Shown: in pieces, positions 17,347-25,419 of the stretch | Layout of the letters: each line of letters opens with the position of its first letter | Numbering within the stretch: position 1 is the first letter of the stretch | Source: Telmatobacter sp. DSM 110680 | Lineage (GTDB): Bacteria; Acidobacteriota; Terriglobia; Terriglobales; Acidobacteriaceae | Direction: 5' to 3' | Assembly: GCF_039994875.1 (NCBI RefSeq) | Contig: NZ_CP121196.1 | Location: forward strand, 4,340,001 to 4,404,000 | DNA: 64,000 nucleotides | Position numbers and translations under genes: made by a program | Notes under the pieces: model-generated | What the model was told of the DNA's origin: nothing | What the model saw: only the letters and a program-made list of their open reading frames with translations | Databases searched by the model: none

Positions 17347-19716
17347 ATGGCATCCACTCGAACGACCGTAGCCCCACCGTCAGACCGCGTCCGGCTTATC
17401 GTGGCATCCTCCGTGATGCTCACGTTCATATCCTTCTGGCGTGCCGCCGCCATCGTTCTCAATGACTTAGGCTCATCCGCATTTTATGCAGGCGGCATCG
17501 CCGAACAGGCGGTAGGAGCGGCTGCGCCCTGGTTCATTCTCGGCATCATGTTGTTCAGCTTTGCCGTACGCGCGGTGTACGTGGAAAGCTGCTCGATGTT
17601 CACGCGCGGCGGTGTTTACCGTGTCGTGAAGGAAGCCCTGGGTGGTACCTTCGCGAAGCTCAGCGTGTCGGCGCTGATGTTTGACTACATCCTCACAGGA
17701 CCGATCTCGGGTGTATCGGCAGGTCAATACATCACCGGCCTGATGAACGAACTGATGACGGTAGCCAACAACAGCCATTGGCTGCCACCAGCGCTGATGG
17801 ATGCGCATGGCAGTCCCTTTCAGTTCGACATGAACTACACCTCAGCGGTGTTCGCAGCGGCGGTCACTATTTACTACTGGTGGCAGAACATCAAGGGCAT
17901 TGAGGAGTCGAGCGACAAGGCTTTGCGGGTTATGCAGATCACGACCATCATGGTGGTCGTACTTTTCATCTGGGGTGCTTACTCCGTATTGGTCGTTGGC
18001 GTGCATCTGCCTCCACCACCGACTCCCTCTCACTTGAAATTCAGCACGGATGCACTGGGATTCTTGAAGGGCACCGGGTTACCAATCTTCGGCTTGTTCG
18101 GAATCATCATGGCCTTTGGGCATTCCATCCTGGCCATGAGCGGCGAGGAGAGCCTCGCCCAGGTCAATCGCGAGATACAACACCCGAAGCTCAAAAACCT
18201 GAAGCGCGCCGCGATCGTTATTGCGATCTACAGCCTGATCTTTACCGGTGGCGCGACGTTGCTGGCGTCGATGCTGATTCCGGACGGACCGCGTACGCAG
18301 ATTTACCAAAACAACCTGATCGCCGGCTTGGCCATGTACATGGTTGGCCCTATGTTCTGGCGAGTCGTGTTTCGGGTCTTCGTCGTGTTTGTGGGCTTCC
18401 TGATTCTGTCGGGCGCGATTAACACGTCGATGATTGGATCGACCGGTGTGCTGATGCGCGTTGCTGAAGACGGCGTGCTGACGGATTGGTTCCGCAAACC
18501 GCACCCGAAATTCGGTACCAGCCATCGCATCGTAAACCTTGTCTTCGCGCTGCAAATGTTTACGATTATCGCCACGCGCGGCAACGTGATCACCCTGGGC
18601 GAGGCTTATGCCTTCGGCGTGATCTGGTCGTTCACCTTCAACAGCCTGGCGATGCTGGTGCTGCGCTGGAAGTACCACGGAGAGCGCGGCTGGAAGGTTC
18701 CGCCCAATATCAAGATCGGCAAGACTGAAGTCCCGATCGGGCTTTTCTGTGTCTTTCTCGTTTTGCTTTCAACGGCAATTACGAACCTCTTCACGAAATC
18801 GATTGCGACTGTCAGCGGCATTATCTTTGCTGCTGCCTTCTTCATCATTTTCACAGTGTCGGAGCGGGCGAACCTGCGCAAACATGCTCTGACAGCGCGA
18901 CAGATGAAGGACCACTTCCAGTTGGAACATCAGGACACCATCAGCCGGGAGTCGGTTGCGGTGAGGCCGGGTGGCGTGATGGTCACGATGCGCGATTCAA
19001 ACAACCCGGTTGCATTGAAGTGGGTGCTGGCTCGCACCAAGACCGAAGATCGCGACGTTGTGGTGATGAGCGTACGCATGATGGGCGCGGGCGGCCCCGA
19101 ATATCTAAGCGCTGAGGACCAGAGCTTCAGCGAGCACGAGCAGATGCTGTTTACCAAGGCTGTATCGGTAGCAGAAAGCTTTGGCAAGAAGGTGTCCCTT
19201 CTCGTGGTGCCGGCGGGCGATGTTTTTGCCGCTCTGGTACAAGGCGCGAATTCGCTCGAAGTGGATTCGGTCGTCTCGGGGCAGTCGACCTCAATGACGG
19301 CAGAGGACCAGGCGTTTCACATGGGGCAGGCGTGGGAGGCATTGCCAGAACCCAAACGCCAGTTCAATTTCTACGTGGTGGGCGCGAACGGTGAGACCAA
19401 GGTGTTCTACATCGGTCCACATGCTCCGACGCTCGGACCGGATGATGTTCAGCTAGTGCACCGCCTTTGGCTGAACATGAGGCGTGATCCATCTGTACAG
19501 GACCTGCACCACAGCGACATCATCACGTACGCATTAACGCGGCTGGCAGGACAGTATGCGCGTGAGAAGGTGGAGATTCTCCGCGACTTGCGGAATTATC
19601 GAGCCTCAGAGTCACCAACACTTCGCATAGGCGGACAGGACTTGCCTGCAACTACTTCTCCATCCGGGGTTCATGAACCGACACCGCCTTCTTCAAAAGC
19701 TCCCCGCGGCGTATAG
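17347..19716 (+). CDS. APC-superfamily permease with long C-terminal soluble domain
   Basis: 789 residues. The first ~520 form about 12 membrane helices of the amino acid/polyamine/cation (APC) superfamily: the early unwound-helix region SSAFYAGGIAEQAVGAAAPW, later GHSILAMSGEESLAQVNREI, and helices to about residue 500. The last ~270 residues are hydrophilic: a linker (ARQMKDHFQLEHQDT), then alternating beta-alpha blocks (KWVLARTKTEDRDVVVMSVR, VAESFGKKVSLLVVPAGDVF), resembling a universal-stress-protein or nucleotide-binding fold that is likely cytoplasmic. Substrate unknown. No Shine-Dalgarno stands before the ATG. The transporter role is solid; a regulatory role for the tail is inference. 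Confidence 0.85.
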   Translation: MASTRTTVAPPSDRVRLIVASSVMLTFISFWRAAAIVLNDLGSSAFYAGGIAEQAVGAAAPWFILGIMLFSFAVRAVYVESCSMFTRGGVYRVVKEALGGTFAKLSVSALMFDYILTGPISGVSAGQYITGLMNELMTVANNSHWLPPALMDAHGSPFQFDMNYTSAVFAAAVTIYYWWQNIKGIEESSDKALRVMQITTIMVVVLFIWGAYSVLVVGVHLPPPPTPSHLKFSTDALGFLKGTGLPIFGLFGIIMAFGHSILAMSGEESLAQVNREIQHPKLKNLKRAAIVIAIYSLIFTGGATLLASMLIPDGPRTQIYQNNLIAGLAMYMVGPMFWRVVFRVFVVFVGFLILSGAINTSMIGSTGVLMRVAEDGVLTDWFRKPHPKFGTSHRIVNLVFALQMFTIIATRGNVITLGEAYAFGVIWSFTFNSLAMLVLRWKYHGERGWKVPPNIKIGKTEVPIGLFCVFLVLLSTAITNLFTKSIATVSGIIFAAAFFIIFTVSERANLRKHALTARQMKDHFQLEHQDTISRESVAVRPGGVMVTMRDSNNPVALKWVLARTKTEDRDVVVMSVRMMGAGGPEYLSAEDQSFSEHEQMLFTKAVSVAESFGKKVSLLVVPAGDVFAALVQGANSLEVDSVVSGQSTSMTAEDQAFHMGQAWEALPEPKRQFNFYVVGANGETKVFYIGPHAPTLGPDDVQLVHRLWLNMRRDPSVQDLHHSDIITYALTRLAGQYAREKVEILRDLRNYRASESPTLRIGGQDLPATTSPSGVHEPTPPSSKAPRGV

Positions 19717-20027
19717 CCGTCGGGTTGATGCTGTTATACCCACACAGAACCAAGGATCGTCGCGATAACTAACTTATGCAACCGTGTTATACGTCAGGTA
19801 CTGTGCGTTATATGCAGACACGTTACTTTAGGGCAATAACAATCGAGAGAAAATATCAATATCTATCTCTGGAGTTATCACACTAAAGTCAACGCCGGTT
19901 ACTCTTTTTCGTTTGTCATTGCCTTGATAATTCGCTATCGTCATTCCTCAGAAACCTCAATTCAAAGTGAGTCAGATCTACGCGCATTGGTGGGTGGAGT
20001 TGCGCCGGGATCTTCCAAGGAGGCACG
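19717..20027. other. 311-bp AT-richer intergenic region
   Basis: No gene seen. The stretch is noticeably AT-richer than its surroundings, with many GTTATA/TATAAC-like words at 19738-19880. It holds the candidate promoter at 19913-19941 for the small gene that follows. Confidence 0.5.
19913..19941 (+). promoter_or_regulatory. Candidate sigma-70 promoter
   Basis: TTGTCA, a 17-nt spacer and TATCGT, about 85 nt before the start of the small basic protein gene. The -35 is 5/6 and the -10 is 4/6 of consensus. Confidence 0.4.
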
Positions 20028-20258
20028 GTGGGAGTGGCAGAGATACTGCAGCAGATCGATCGCGAGATTGCTCAATTGCAGCGCGCACGAGCACTGCTGA
20101 ATGGCGGAGCGGTGAAGAGTGCGAGCCGATCGGTAACTGGAACAACCAGAAAGAGCAAAAAGAGGAAGTCCAATCTCAGCCCGGAAGGCCGTAAGCGCAT
20201 TGCGGACGCAGTAAGGCGCCGCTGGGAAAGACAGCGGAAGGCTTCGGGCGGAAAGTAG
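20028..20258 (+). CDS. Small basic helical protein (76 residues)
   Basis: GTG 20028 (or GTG 20034) lies just after AAGGAGG, a strong ribosome site. The N-terminal ~25 residues are a coiled-coil-like amphipathic helix (VAEILQQIDREIAQLQRA), then a basic Ser/Lys linker (TRKSKKRKSN), then a positively charged helix (LSPEGRKRIADAVRRRWERQ). This resembles small nucleic-acid-associated proteins with a dimerising helix and an Arg/Lys-rich tail. The role is unknown; DNA or RNA binding is inference from charge. It has its own promoter candidate and terminator. Confidence 0.72.
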   Translation: MGVAEILQQIDREIAQLQRARALLNGGAVKSASRSVTGTTRKSKKRKSNLSPEGRKRIADAVRRRWERQRKASGGK

Positions 20259-20273
20259 CCTGAGTAAATAAGA

Positions 20274-20302
20274 ACGGCTGAGGACATTCCTCAGCCGTTT
20301 TT
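20274..20302 (+). terminator. Intrinsic terminator
   Basis: Perfect 10-bp stem ACGGCTGAGG/CCTCAGCCGT with a 5-nt loop, followed by TTTTTA on the plus strand, 15 nt after the small basic protein gene. Confidence 0.92.
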
Positions 20303-20319
20303 ATTTGCGGATTCTCTGA

Positions 20320-21024
20320 TCAGATCGATTCGCCGGGCGCCACCCGCATTACTTCGATTGAATTCTTCAAATGTTCTGCAAGCTGATCGGGAGTTCCGGT
20401 CAGCGGTGGAAAGGTGCCGAAATGAATGGGCAATATCGCTTTCGGCTCCAGGAATTGTCCGGCTAGTGCAGCTTCCCTTGGTCCCATGGTGTAGAAGCCA
20501 CCAATGGGCAGCATGGCGATCTCGGGATGATAAAGATCCTTGATCAACTTCATGTCGCCAAAGACCGTGGTATCTCCTGCGTGATAGAGCACGGGACCGC
20601 CGGTGATGGTTAATACGAAGCCAGCTGCTATGCCTGCGTACTGCGAACCGCTTTTGCCCTCGACGCCGGCAGAGTGTTTGGCTTCGACCATGGTGACGGC
20701 CACATCATCCAACTGGACCGTTCCACCGATATTCATGCCGGTAATGTTCTCGGCACCCTGTTTGTTGACGTACGCGGCCAGCTCATAGATCGCGACGACG
20801 TTCGAATTATGCTTCTTGGCAACTGGCACAGCATCGGACATGTGGTCACCGTGTCCGTGCGTCAGCAGTATGTACTGAATCTTTTCAGGGAGCTTGAAGT
20901 TTTTGGGGTATTTGGGATTGTGCTCGATAAAGGGATCAATCAGGATGTTTGTGCCTTTAGGGGTTTGGACGAGTACTGTGGCATGTCCAAGCCAAGTGAT
21001 GCGCGTGCCTTTCAGAAAATTCAT
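20320..21024 (-). CDS. UPF0173 metal-dependent hydrolase (metallo-beta-lactamase fold)
   Basis: 234 residues. MBL-fold metal motifs are visible: WLGHATVLV near the start, THGHGDH (the HxHxDH motif), HSAG, LYHAGDT and LPIHFGTF near the end. The length and pattern fit the UPF0173 (YtkL-like) group, whose natural substrate is not established. Start ATG 21024 has GGAG upstream. It is the last of three minus-strand genes (bactofilin, methyltransferase-like, hydrolase) with 60-70 bp gaps, so shared transcription is possible. Confidence 0.9.
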   Translation of the reverse strand: MNFLKGTRITWLGHATVLVQTPKGTNILIDPFIEHNPKYPKNFKLPEKIQYILLTHGHGDHMSDAVPVAKKHNSNVVAIYELAAYVNKQGAENITGMNIGGTVQLDDVAVTMVEAKHSAGVEGKSGSQYAGIAAGFVLTITGGPVLYHAGDTTVFGDMKLIKDLYHPEIAMLPIGGFYTMGPREAALAGQFLEPKAILPIHFGTFPPLTGTPDQLAEHLKNSIEVMRVAPGESI

Positions 21025-21093
21025 AATCGCTCCAGTTGAGGTTAGTTCTGGAAAAGAGCAGATGGTTGGATGCGAAGGGGTGACTGAACGCTG

Positions 21094-21741
21094 TCAGCGA
21101 GTAATGATCACTTCTGAAATGCTGTCCTTGGCCAGGAACTGCCGGAATCCCGACCACTGATCGAACAGATCCTGAATGATCCGGTTGGTGAAGGCTCGCT
21201 GCAGGGGAAACGGCTGGGCCAACTGCATCTCAACCGTGTCGTCCGCTGTGACGTGGAACCGGCAATGTGCCGACTCTTCCGGCTGCTTTCGAGTATGAAA
21301 GAAAGCCAGGACCTGGCCGCCCGGATTGAGCGACGCATGCAGGTGGCCGACAACGGCTGGCACGAACGGCTCGGGAAGATAATCGAGCGCCGTCCAGAGC
21401 AGCACGATGTCATACATTTTGCCACCGAAGTCTAGCGTCTGTTTTAAGTAACCCTCTGTGTCATAGATAGGCTTGTCGTCTGCGTCAACGCCCCTCTGCC
21501 AGGCGCCTGTACATGCCTCAGTAGCCAGATCGGTCATGAAGACGCTATGACCGAGGCTGGTGAGGTAGTTGATATTCGTAGGGGACGTAGCGCCCGAATC
21601 AATGATGCGAAGACCCGGCTCTGCCTGAAGACGTTTGCGCAATGCCGCCCATCCACCCGAATGACGCGGCATGCGGGGCCCGCTGGTGCCTGAGCCAGTG
21701 GACGAAGCGCCCTCTTTCTTGTCGAACCAACGGCGAATCAC
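21094..21741 (-). CDS. Class I SAM-methyltransferase-like protein, degenerate motif I
   Basis: 215 residues, GTG start with AAGGA upstream. A Rossmann-like core is visible: LRIIDSGATSPTNINYLTSL where the SAM-binding GxGxG loop would lie, GHSVFMTDL (acidic end of strand 2), YDIVLLWTALDYLPEPFV (motif like VxxxxxLxHLP) and LHASLNPGGQVLAFFH. The glycine loop is replaced by SGATSP, so SAM binding is doubtful. The N-terminus is basic and Ser/Gly-rich. It sits between a bactofilin gene and the UPF0173 gene. The role is unknown; it could modify an envelope component or be a non-catalytic relative. Confidence 0.7.
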   Translation of the reverse strand: MIRRWFDKKEGASSTGSGTSGPRMPRHSGGWAALRKRLQAEPGLRIIDSGATSPTNINYLTSLGHSVFMTDLATEACTGAWQRGVDADDKPIYDTEGYLKQTLDFGGKMYDIVLLWTALDYLPEPFVPAVVGHLHASLNPGGQVLAFFHTRKQPEESAHCRFHVTADDTVEMQLAQPFPLQRAFTNRIIQDLFDQWSGFRQFLAKDSISEVIITR

Positions 21742-21802
21742 TTAGAAAATTCCTTGGGATAGACGCACCGCACACATGGAGCGTCCCTCTGACACAGCGA
21801 TG

Positions 21803-22171
21803 TTAGGAGTTGGTTGCCGGGGGGGCTTCTGGAGTCTTGGCGCCTTGCGTAAGGTCGACTTTGCCGCGGAAGATGGCATTGTCTTCCACCGCGAGTCGCA
21901 GCGCGCGTACATCGCCTTCGACCGAGCAGCCAGACCGCAATTCTACGCGGCCGCTAGCCACGATATTTCCGTGAACCTCGCCTTGAATAAGTATGTCCCG
22001 GGCCGCGAGATCCGCAGCAACGTTCGCACTTGGGCCGATGGTAAGTCGGCTCTCCGTCAGAGTCACGGTTCCTTCGACACGGCCGTCGATGATCAAATCT
22101 TCTCCGCCCTTTACTTCCCCGCGAATCACGACGGACTTGCCTATCCGAGCAGAACCATTTTCGGTTGCCAT
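21803..22171 (-). CDS. Bactofilin (polymer-forming cytoskeletal protein)
   Basis: 122 residues: a short N-terminus, then a bactofilin (DUF583) right-handed beta-helix made of short repeats such as VKGGEDLIIDGRVEGTVTL, ANVAADLAARDILIQGEVHG and VEGDVRALRLAVEDNAIFRG, then a Pro/Ala tail. Bactofilins self-assemble into filaments without nucleotide and scaffold cell-envelope or shape functions at the membrane. Start ATG 22171 has GGAAGG upstream. It precedes the methyltransferase-like gene by 61 bp. Confidence 0.93.
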   Translation of the reverse strand: MATENGSARIGKSVVIRGEVKGGEDLIIDGRVEGTVTLTESRLTIGPSANVAADLAARDILIQGEVHGNIVASGRVELRSGCSVEGDVRALRLAVEDNAIFRGKVDLTQGAKTPEAPPATNS

Positions 22172-22425
22172 GGATCAATTCCCTTCCAAAATTATTTGAC
22201 TTCGACCTGCGCCACAAAAAATGGCGTCCATTGTCTTGAAACCAAGTGATTTCCGTAACCCACAGCCAGGATCAAAGCTGCCGGGAAACCTCACTAATCA
22301 CACAAAGTTCCTTATCGAACTATAGCATCGGGGCGAGGAGGTTCAATTTAAGAAACCGTAGTCCCCCTGTGACATCCAAAACTAAAGAAACACACACCAG
22401 GATTGGAAGGCAGGACGATAAACTG

Positions 22426-23283
22426 TTGCCAGTGCGCTTCCTCGCAATTTTGATTCTGTTTTTCCCGCTGACTACAGCAGGCCAGGGTGGAGCAGTGCGT
22501 GGCGATGACTCGCTCGTAAAAAGGGCGCTGGAGAACGAGATTCGCGCAGCCGGCGACACGCAGCATCCGATGCGTTATCGCTTGCGGAAGTCGAGTCCGC
22601 GATTGATTTCAACTAAGGAAATCCTGGAGACCAAAGACGGTGCAGTGGCTCGCCTTTTAAGCGTCAACGATGCGCCCTTGAGCGCGGCGGATGAGCAAAA
22701 AGAACAGGCGCGGCTAGCGGCGCTTCTAAACGATCCGGCCAGGCAGCGCCACCGGAAGCAGGCGGAAGATGATGATTCCGCAAGGGCGCTGAAAGTGCTG
22801 CGTTCCCTTCCAACTGCATTCGTATACCACGACGAGGGAAGCGACGAGGGGGCTGGTGGAGAAGTGGAGAAGTTTGCCTTTACGCCCGATCCAAAGTTCA
22901 ATGCACCAAACCTTGAGACCCAGATATTGACGCAAATGACCGGCGAAATCTGGATTGATAAGGCACAGGAACGCGTTGTAAGGCTGGAAGGCCACCTGCA
23001 ACAGGATGTGGATTTCGGCTGGGGAATTCTCGGACAACTCAACAAGGGTGGATGGATCCTGATTGAGCAGTCGGACGTGGGCGATCATCAATGGCACGTT
23101 GTGCACTTCAAAATGAAGATGACCGGACGCGTGATCTTCAAGACCAAGGTTTTCGATACTACGGAAGATGAGAGTCAGTTCGCTTCAGTCCCAGCAGGCA
23201 CCAGTTACAAACAGGCGATACAGATGATGCAGGCAGAAGAGGTAAACAGCGAGCGGGGAGCGAATGCCCCGGCCAATCGATAG
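22426..23283 (+). CDS. Secreted hypothetical protein (possible LolA-like fold)
   Basis: 285 residues from TTG 22426 (GTG 22432 is an alternative); both begin a clear signal peptide, RFLAILILFFPLTTAG. The mature part has a charged N-terminal region (ETKDGAVARLLSVND), then mostly beta-strand sequence: KFNAPNLETQILTQMTGEIW, KAQERVVRLEGHLQQDVDFG, VHFKMKMTGRVIFKTKVFD. That long antiparallel-strand character recalls LolA/LppX-like carrier domains, but I cannot confirm homology. It is likely periplasmic. It has a strong terminator and no operon partner. Confidence 0.65.
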   Translation: MPVRFLAILILFFPLTTAGQGGAVRGDDSLVKRALENEIRAAGDTQHPMRYRLRKSSPRLISTKEILETKDGAVARLLSVNDAPLSAADEQKEQARLAALLNDPARQRHRKQAEDDDSARALKVLRSLPTAFVYHDEGSDEGAGGEVEKFAFTPDPKFNAPNLETQILTQMTGEIWIDKAQERVVRLEGHLQQDVDFGWGILGQLNKGGWILIEQSDVGDHQWHVVHFKMKMTGRVIFKTKVFDTTEDESQFASVPAGTSYKQAIQMMQAEEVNSERGANAPANR

Positions 23284-23296
23284 TTTCTAGCAGACG

Positions 23297-23330
23297 AAAA
23301 ACGGGCCCGTCGTAGTGACGGGCCCGTTTT
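23297..23330. terminator. Bidirectional intrinsic terminator
   Basis: AAAACGGGCCCGTC and GACGGGCCCGTTTT flank a 5-nt loop, with a T-run on each strand. It lies between the plus-strand gene ending at 23283 and atpE (minus, ending at 23352), serving both. Confidence 0.92.
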
Positions 23331-23351
23331 GTTATGTCGTGCGTGCTGAGT

Positions 23352-23651
23352 CTACTTGACCTTGAGCAGGATGATGACCAGCGTGAACAGGGTGAGGGAC
23401 TCGATGAGCGCGAGGCCGAGGATCAGGAAGATCATCAAGCCGCCGCGAGCGCCGGGGTTGCGGGCCAATGCTTCGCAAGCCGAAGCTGTGGCCTTGCCTT
23501 GACCGAGTCCGCAAAGACCAGCAGCCAACGCCATGCCGATTCCGGCGCCAATTGGCACCAGGTTGATAGCAGCCGAACCGCCGTCAGCAAACGCCGGAAC
23601 GGCGAAGCAGAGTACGGCCAGTGCCATGAATACGTATTGAAACTTGCGCAT
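23352..23651 (-). CDS. atpE: ATP synthase subunit c, with N-terminal signal-like leader
   Basis: 99 residues: a ~22-residue signal-like leader (MRKFQYVFMALAVLCFAVPA), then the two-helix hairpin of subunit c. Helix 1 has IGAGIGMALAAGLCGLGQG, the loop has RNPGARGG, and helix 2 has LALIESLTLF with the ion-binding Glu84. The c-ring turns as protons or sodium pass. Gln51, Glu84 and Ser85 line up with sodium-site residues Gln32, Glu65 and Ser66 of Ilyobacter subunit c, but Thr67 is Leu and Tyr70 is Phe, so the coupling ion cannot be settled. It is the last gene of the F0 cluster. Confidence 0.95.
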   Translation of the reverse strand: MRKFQYVFMALAVLCFAVPAFADGGSAAINLVPIGAGIGMALAAGLCGLGQGKATASACEALARNPGARGGLMIFLILGLALIESLTLFTLVIILLKVK

Positions 23652-23798
23652 AGTTCTCCTGCTTCCCTTTGGATTTGGCCACCAGTGGGTGGTTGAGACT
23701 CACCGTGCTGGTCCCCTCACGCTTGCGGCCTGCCGTGGTCCGGAGCGGGAGCGCTCTCCGGCGGAATCTTTTTCTCGTCTTAGACGAGTGGTTGGCGC

Positions 23799-24533
23799 TT
23801 AGTGCGCGTCGTGCGAGACTGCCAGCGATAGATAGATCATCGAAAGCAGCATGAAAATAAACGCCTGAATGCACGATACAAAAACGTGCAGCCCTAGAAA
23901 GACGGATGGAACGCCGATCGGAATCAGCGAGAAGAAGCCCAGTGTGAGCATGTCGCTGGCGTACATGTTGGCGTAGAGACGAATGGTAAGCGACATGATG
24001 CGGGCGAAGTGCGAGACGAGCTCGATGGGGATAAGCAGCCATGCCATCCACCAGATCGGACCAGCAAACTGCTTCAGGTATCCGATGCCGTGAGCGCGGA
24101 AGCCCTGGAAGTTGTAGTAGAGGAATGTGGGCAGGGCCAGGCCCAGCGGAACTGCAGGCGACGTGGTTGGCGCAGGCACGCCGGGGATGAGCCCCACAAG
24201 GTTATTGCACAGGACAAACAAAAAGATGCAGGTGACATACGCCTGATACTTTTCATAGCCGTGACCAATGACCTGCTCCCCCATGTTGCCGGTGAATTCC
24301 GAAATCAATTCAGCGACGTGCTGGACGGGGCCGGGCTTGTCTGGCGACAGCGTAAGCCGTACCACGATGAAAAACGCAATCAAGGCCGCAACAACGATCA
24401 ACTCCACCGAGAAGGTGTTGCTAAAGGGCGCGCCTGGGGTTGCCGGGTGGATGCCCAGCATCTGCATGATGGATGTGACGATGCCGCCGAATAGTTGATT
24501 AAGCAGGCGAGTCAAAGCATAAGGTTCAGGCAT
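23799..24533 (-). CDS. atpB: ATP synthase subunit a
   Basis: 244 residues with five to six membrane helices. The essential arginine block SLTIRLYANMYASD near residue 190 is present, as is the NLVGLIPG motif. Subunit a forms the ion path against the c-ring. The N-terminus is short. It lies in the order atpZ, atpI, atpB, atpE, with no atpF, atpH or F1 genes next to it. A 148-bp gap to atpE contains an inverted repeat (CTCGTC/GACGAG at 23774-23788) followed on the minus strand by A-rich sequence. Confidence 0.95.
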   Translation of the reverse strand: MPEPYALTRLLNQLFGGIVTSIMQMLGIHPATPGAPFSNTFSVELIVVAALIAFFIVVRLTLSPDKPGPVQHVAELISEFTGNMGEQVIGHGYEKYQAYVTCIFLFVLCNNLVGLIPGVPAPTTSPAVPLGLALPTFLYYNFQGFRAHGIGYLKQFAGPIWWMAWLLIPIELVSHFARIMSLTIRLYANMYASDMLTLGFFSLIPIGVPSVFLGLHVFVSCIQAFIFMLLSMIYLSLAVSHDAH

Positions 24534-24627
24534 GAAGACTTGGTCTTTCCGTTTCCTTCTGTATTAAGCGCGTATTTCGTAAATTACGCGGTGGAGCGAG
24601 GACGGTAATTCCTCGATCTTGCAGGCG

Positions 24628-25053
24628 TCAATCCAGGAGCAACCGGAGCGCTTGCCACATGATGGTAAGTGCTGCCAAACCCAAGCCGCAGAGCAGGGCA
24701 ACTGCCGATCCCTGGAAACACTTTAGGCTAACATAGATGGCCCCGGCGTAGATGATGAGCCGAAGCATAAAGAAGACAACCACCGCAGCAGTGCTCCGTG
24801 GCGTTTTTTGATCTTCCAATTTGGCGCGAATTACGCGCGCGAGCCGCTGCCACTCGAAAATGCTGCCCGCAGAAATCAGGGCTCCGGTCATAAGCATGGC
24901 GGCATTTCGCCAGCCCGATGCTACGAGGATAACTATCGAGGCAACTACTCCTATTATGAGTGAGTTACGCATGGCCTTCTGAAGCATTACTTCAGCGGCA
25001 TCGTTGGATAGCTCGAGGAGAGGATGTGTCTCTTGCTTCATGTCCGTGGTCAT
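24628..25053 (-). CDS. atpI: ATP synthase subunit I-like membrane protein
   Basis: 141 residues with about four membrane helices (LIIGVVASIVILVAS; AAMLMTGALISAGSIFEW; AAVVVFFMLRLIIYAGAIYV; ALLCGLGLAALTIMW). The position before atpB and the helix pattern fit the AtpI/subunit I family, which assists c-ring assembly or magnesium supply. Sequence is poorly conserved in this family, so the assignment leans on context. It overlaps atpZ by 4 nt. Confidence 0.75.
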   Translation of the reverse strand: MTTDMKQETHPLLELSNDAAEVMLQKAMRNSLIIGVVASIVILVASGWRNAAMLMTGALISAGSIFEWQRLARVIRAKLEDQKTPRSTAAVVVFFMLRLIIYAGAIYVSLKCFQGSAVALLCGLGLAALTIMWQALRLLLD

Positions 25054-25367
25054 TTTTGCGAGTCGTCGAGCCCATCCGAAGATCCGTTTTGGGCCGAGGT
25101 TTCATTGCGGGTGCCGCGCTCAGCCGTTAGCGCCATGCGGATCACGTAGACAAGTCCGGATACGGCTCCGAAAACAATACCGGCGATGGCGATCCAGGTC
25201 TGGTGGAAATGCTTGTCAGCCCAAGAGCCGATGAGCCAGCCAACAACGGCGGCACAGGGGAGCATCAGCGCGATCTGAAGGAGTTTCTCCGCCTGCACAA
25301 TGGCATCGACGCCGCTGGACATGCTGGAGCGGGAGTCGGAGTTCTTGAGTGGGCGGTGGAACGGCAT
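25050..25367 (-). CDS. atpZ: AtpZ/AtpI-family ATP synthase accessory protein
   Basis: 105 residues with two membrane helices: LLQIALMLPCAAVVGWLIGSW and WIAIAGIVFGAVSGLVYVIRM, joined by a short loop ADKHFHQT. This GSWxDxxF-type loop and the Gly-rich second helix are the usual AtpZ pattern. The first gene of the F0 cluster; its stop overlaps the atpI start by 4 nt. AtpZ is proposed to act with AtpI in c-ring assembly or divalent cation uptake. Confidence 0.82.
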   Translation of the reverse strand: MPFHRPLKNSDSRSSMSSGVDAIVQAEKLLQIALMLPCAAVVGWLIGSWADKHFHQTWIAIAGIVFGAVSGLVYVIRMALTAERGTRNETSAQNGSSDGLDDSQK

Positions 25368-25419
25368 CCTTCGTGGTTATACATGAAAGATGCCCCGGGG
25401 CGCGATGACAGGTGACCGG

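Noticed and set aside
23774..23788. CTCGTC/GACGAG hairpin as terminator between atpB and atpE
   Set aside because: On the transcribed (minus) strand it is followed by A's, not T's, and lies inside an operon; at most an mRNA processing or stability element.
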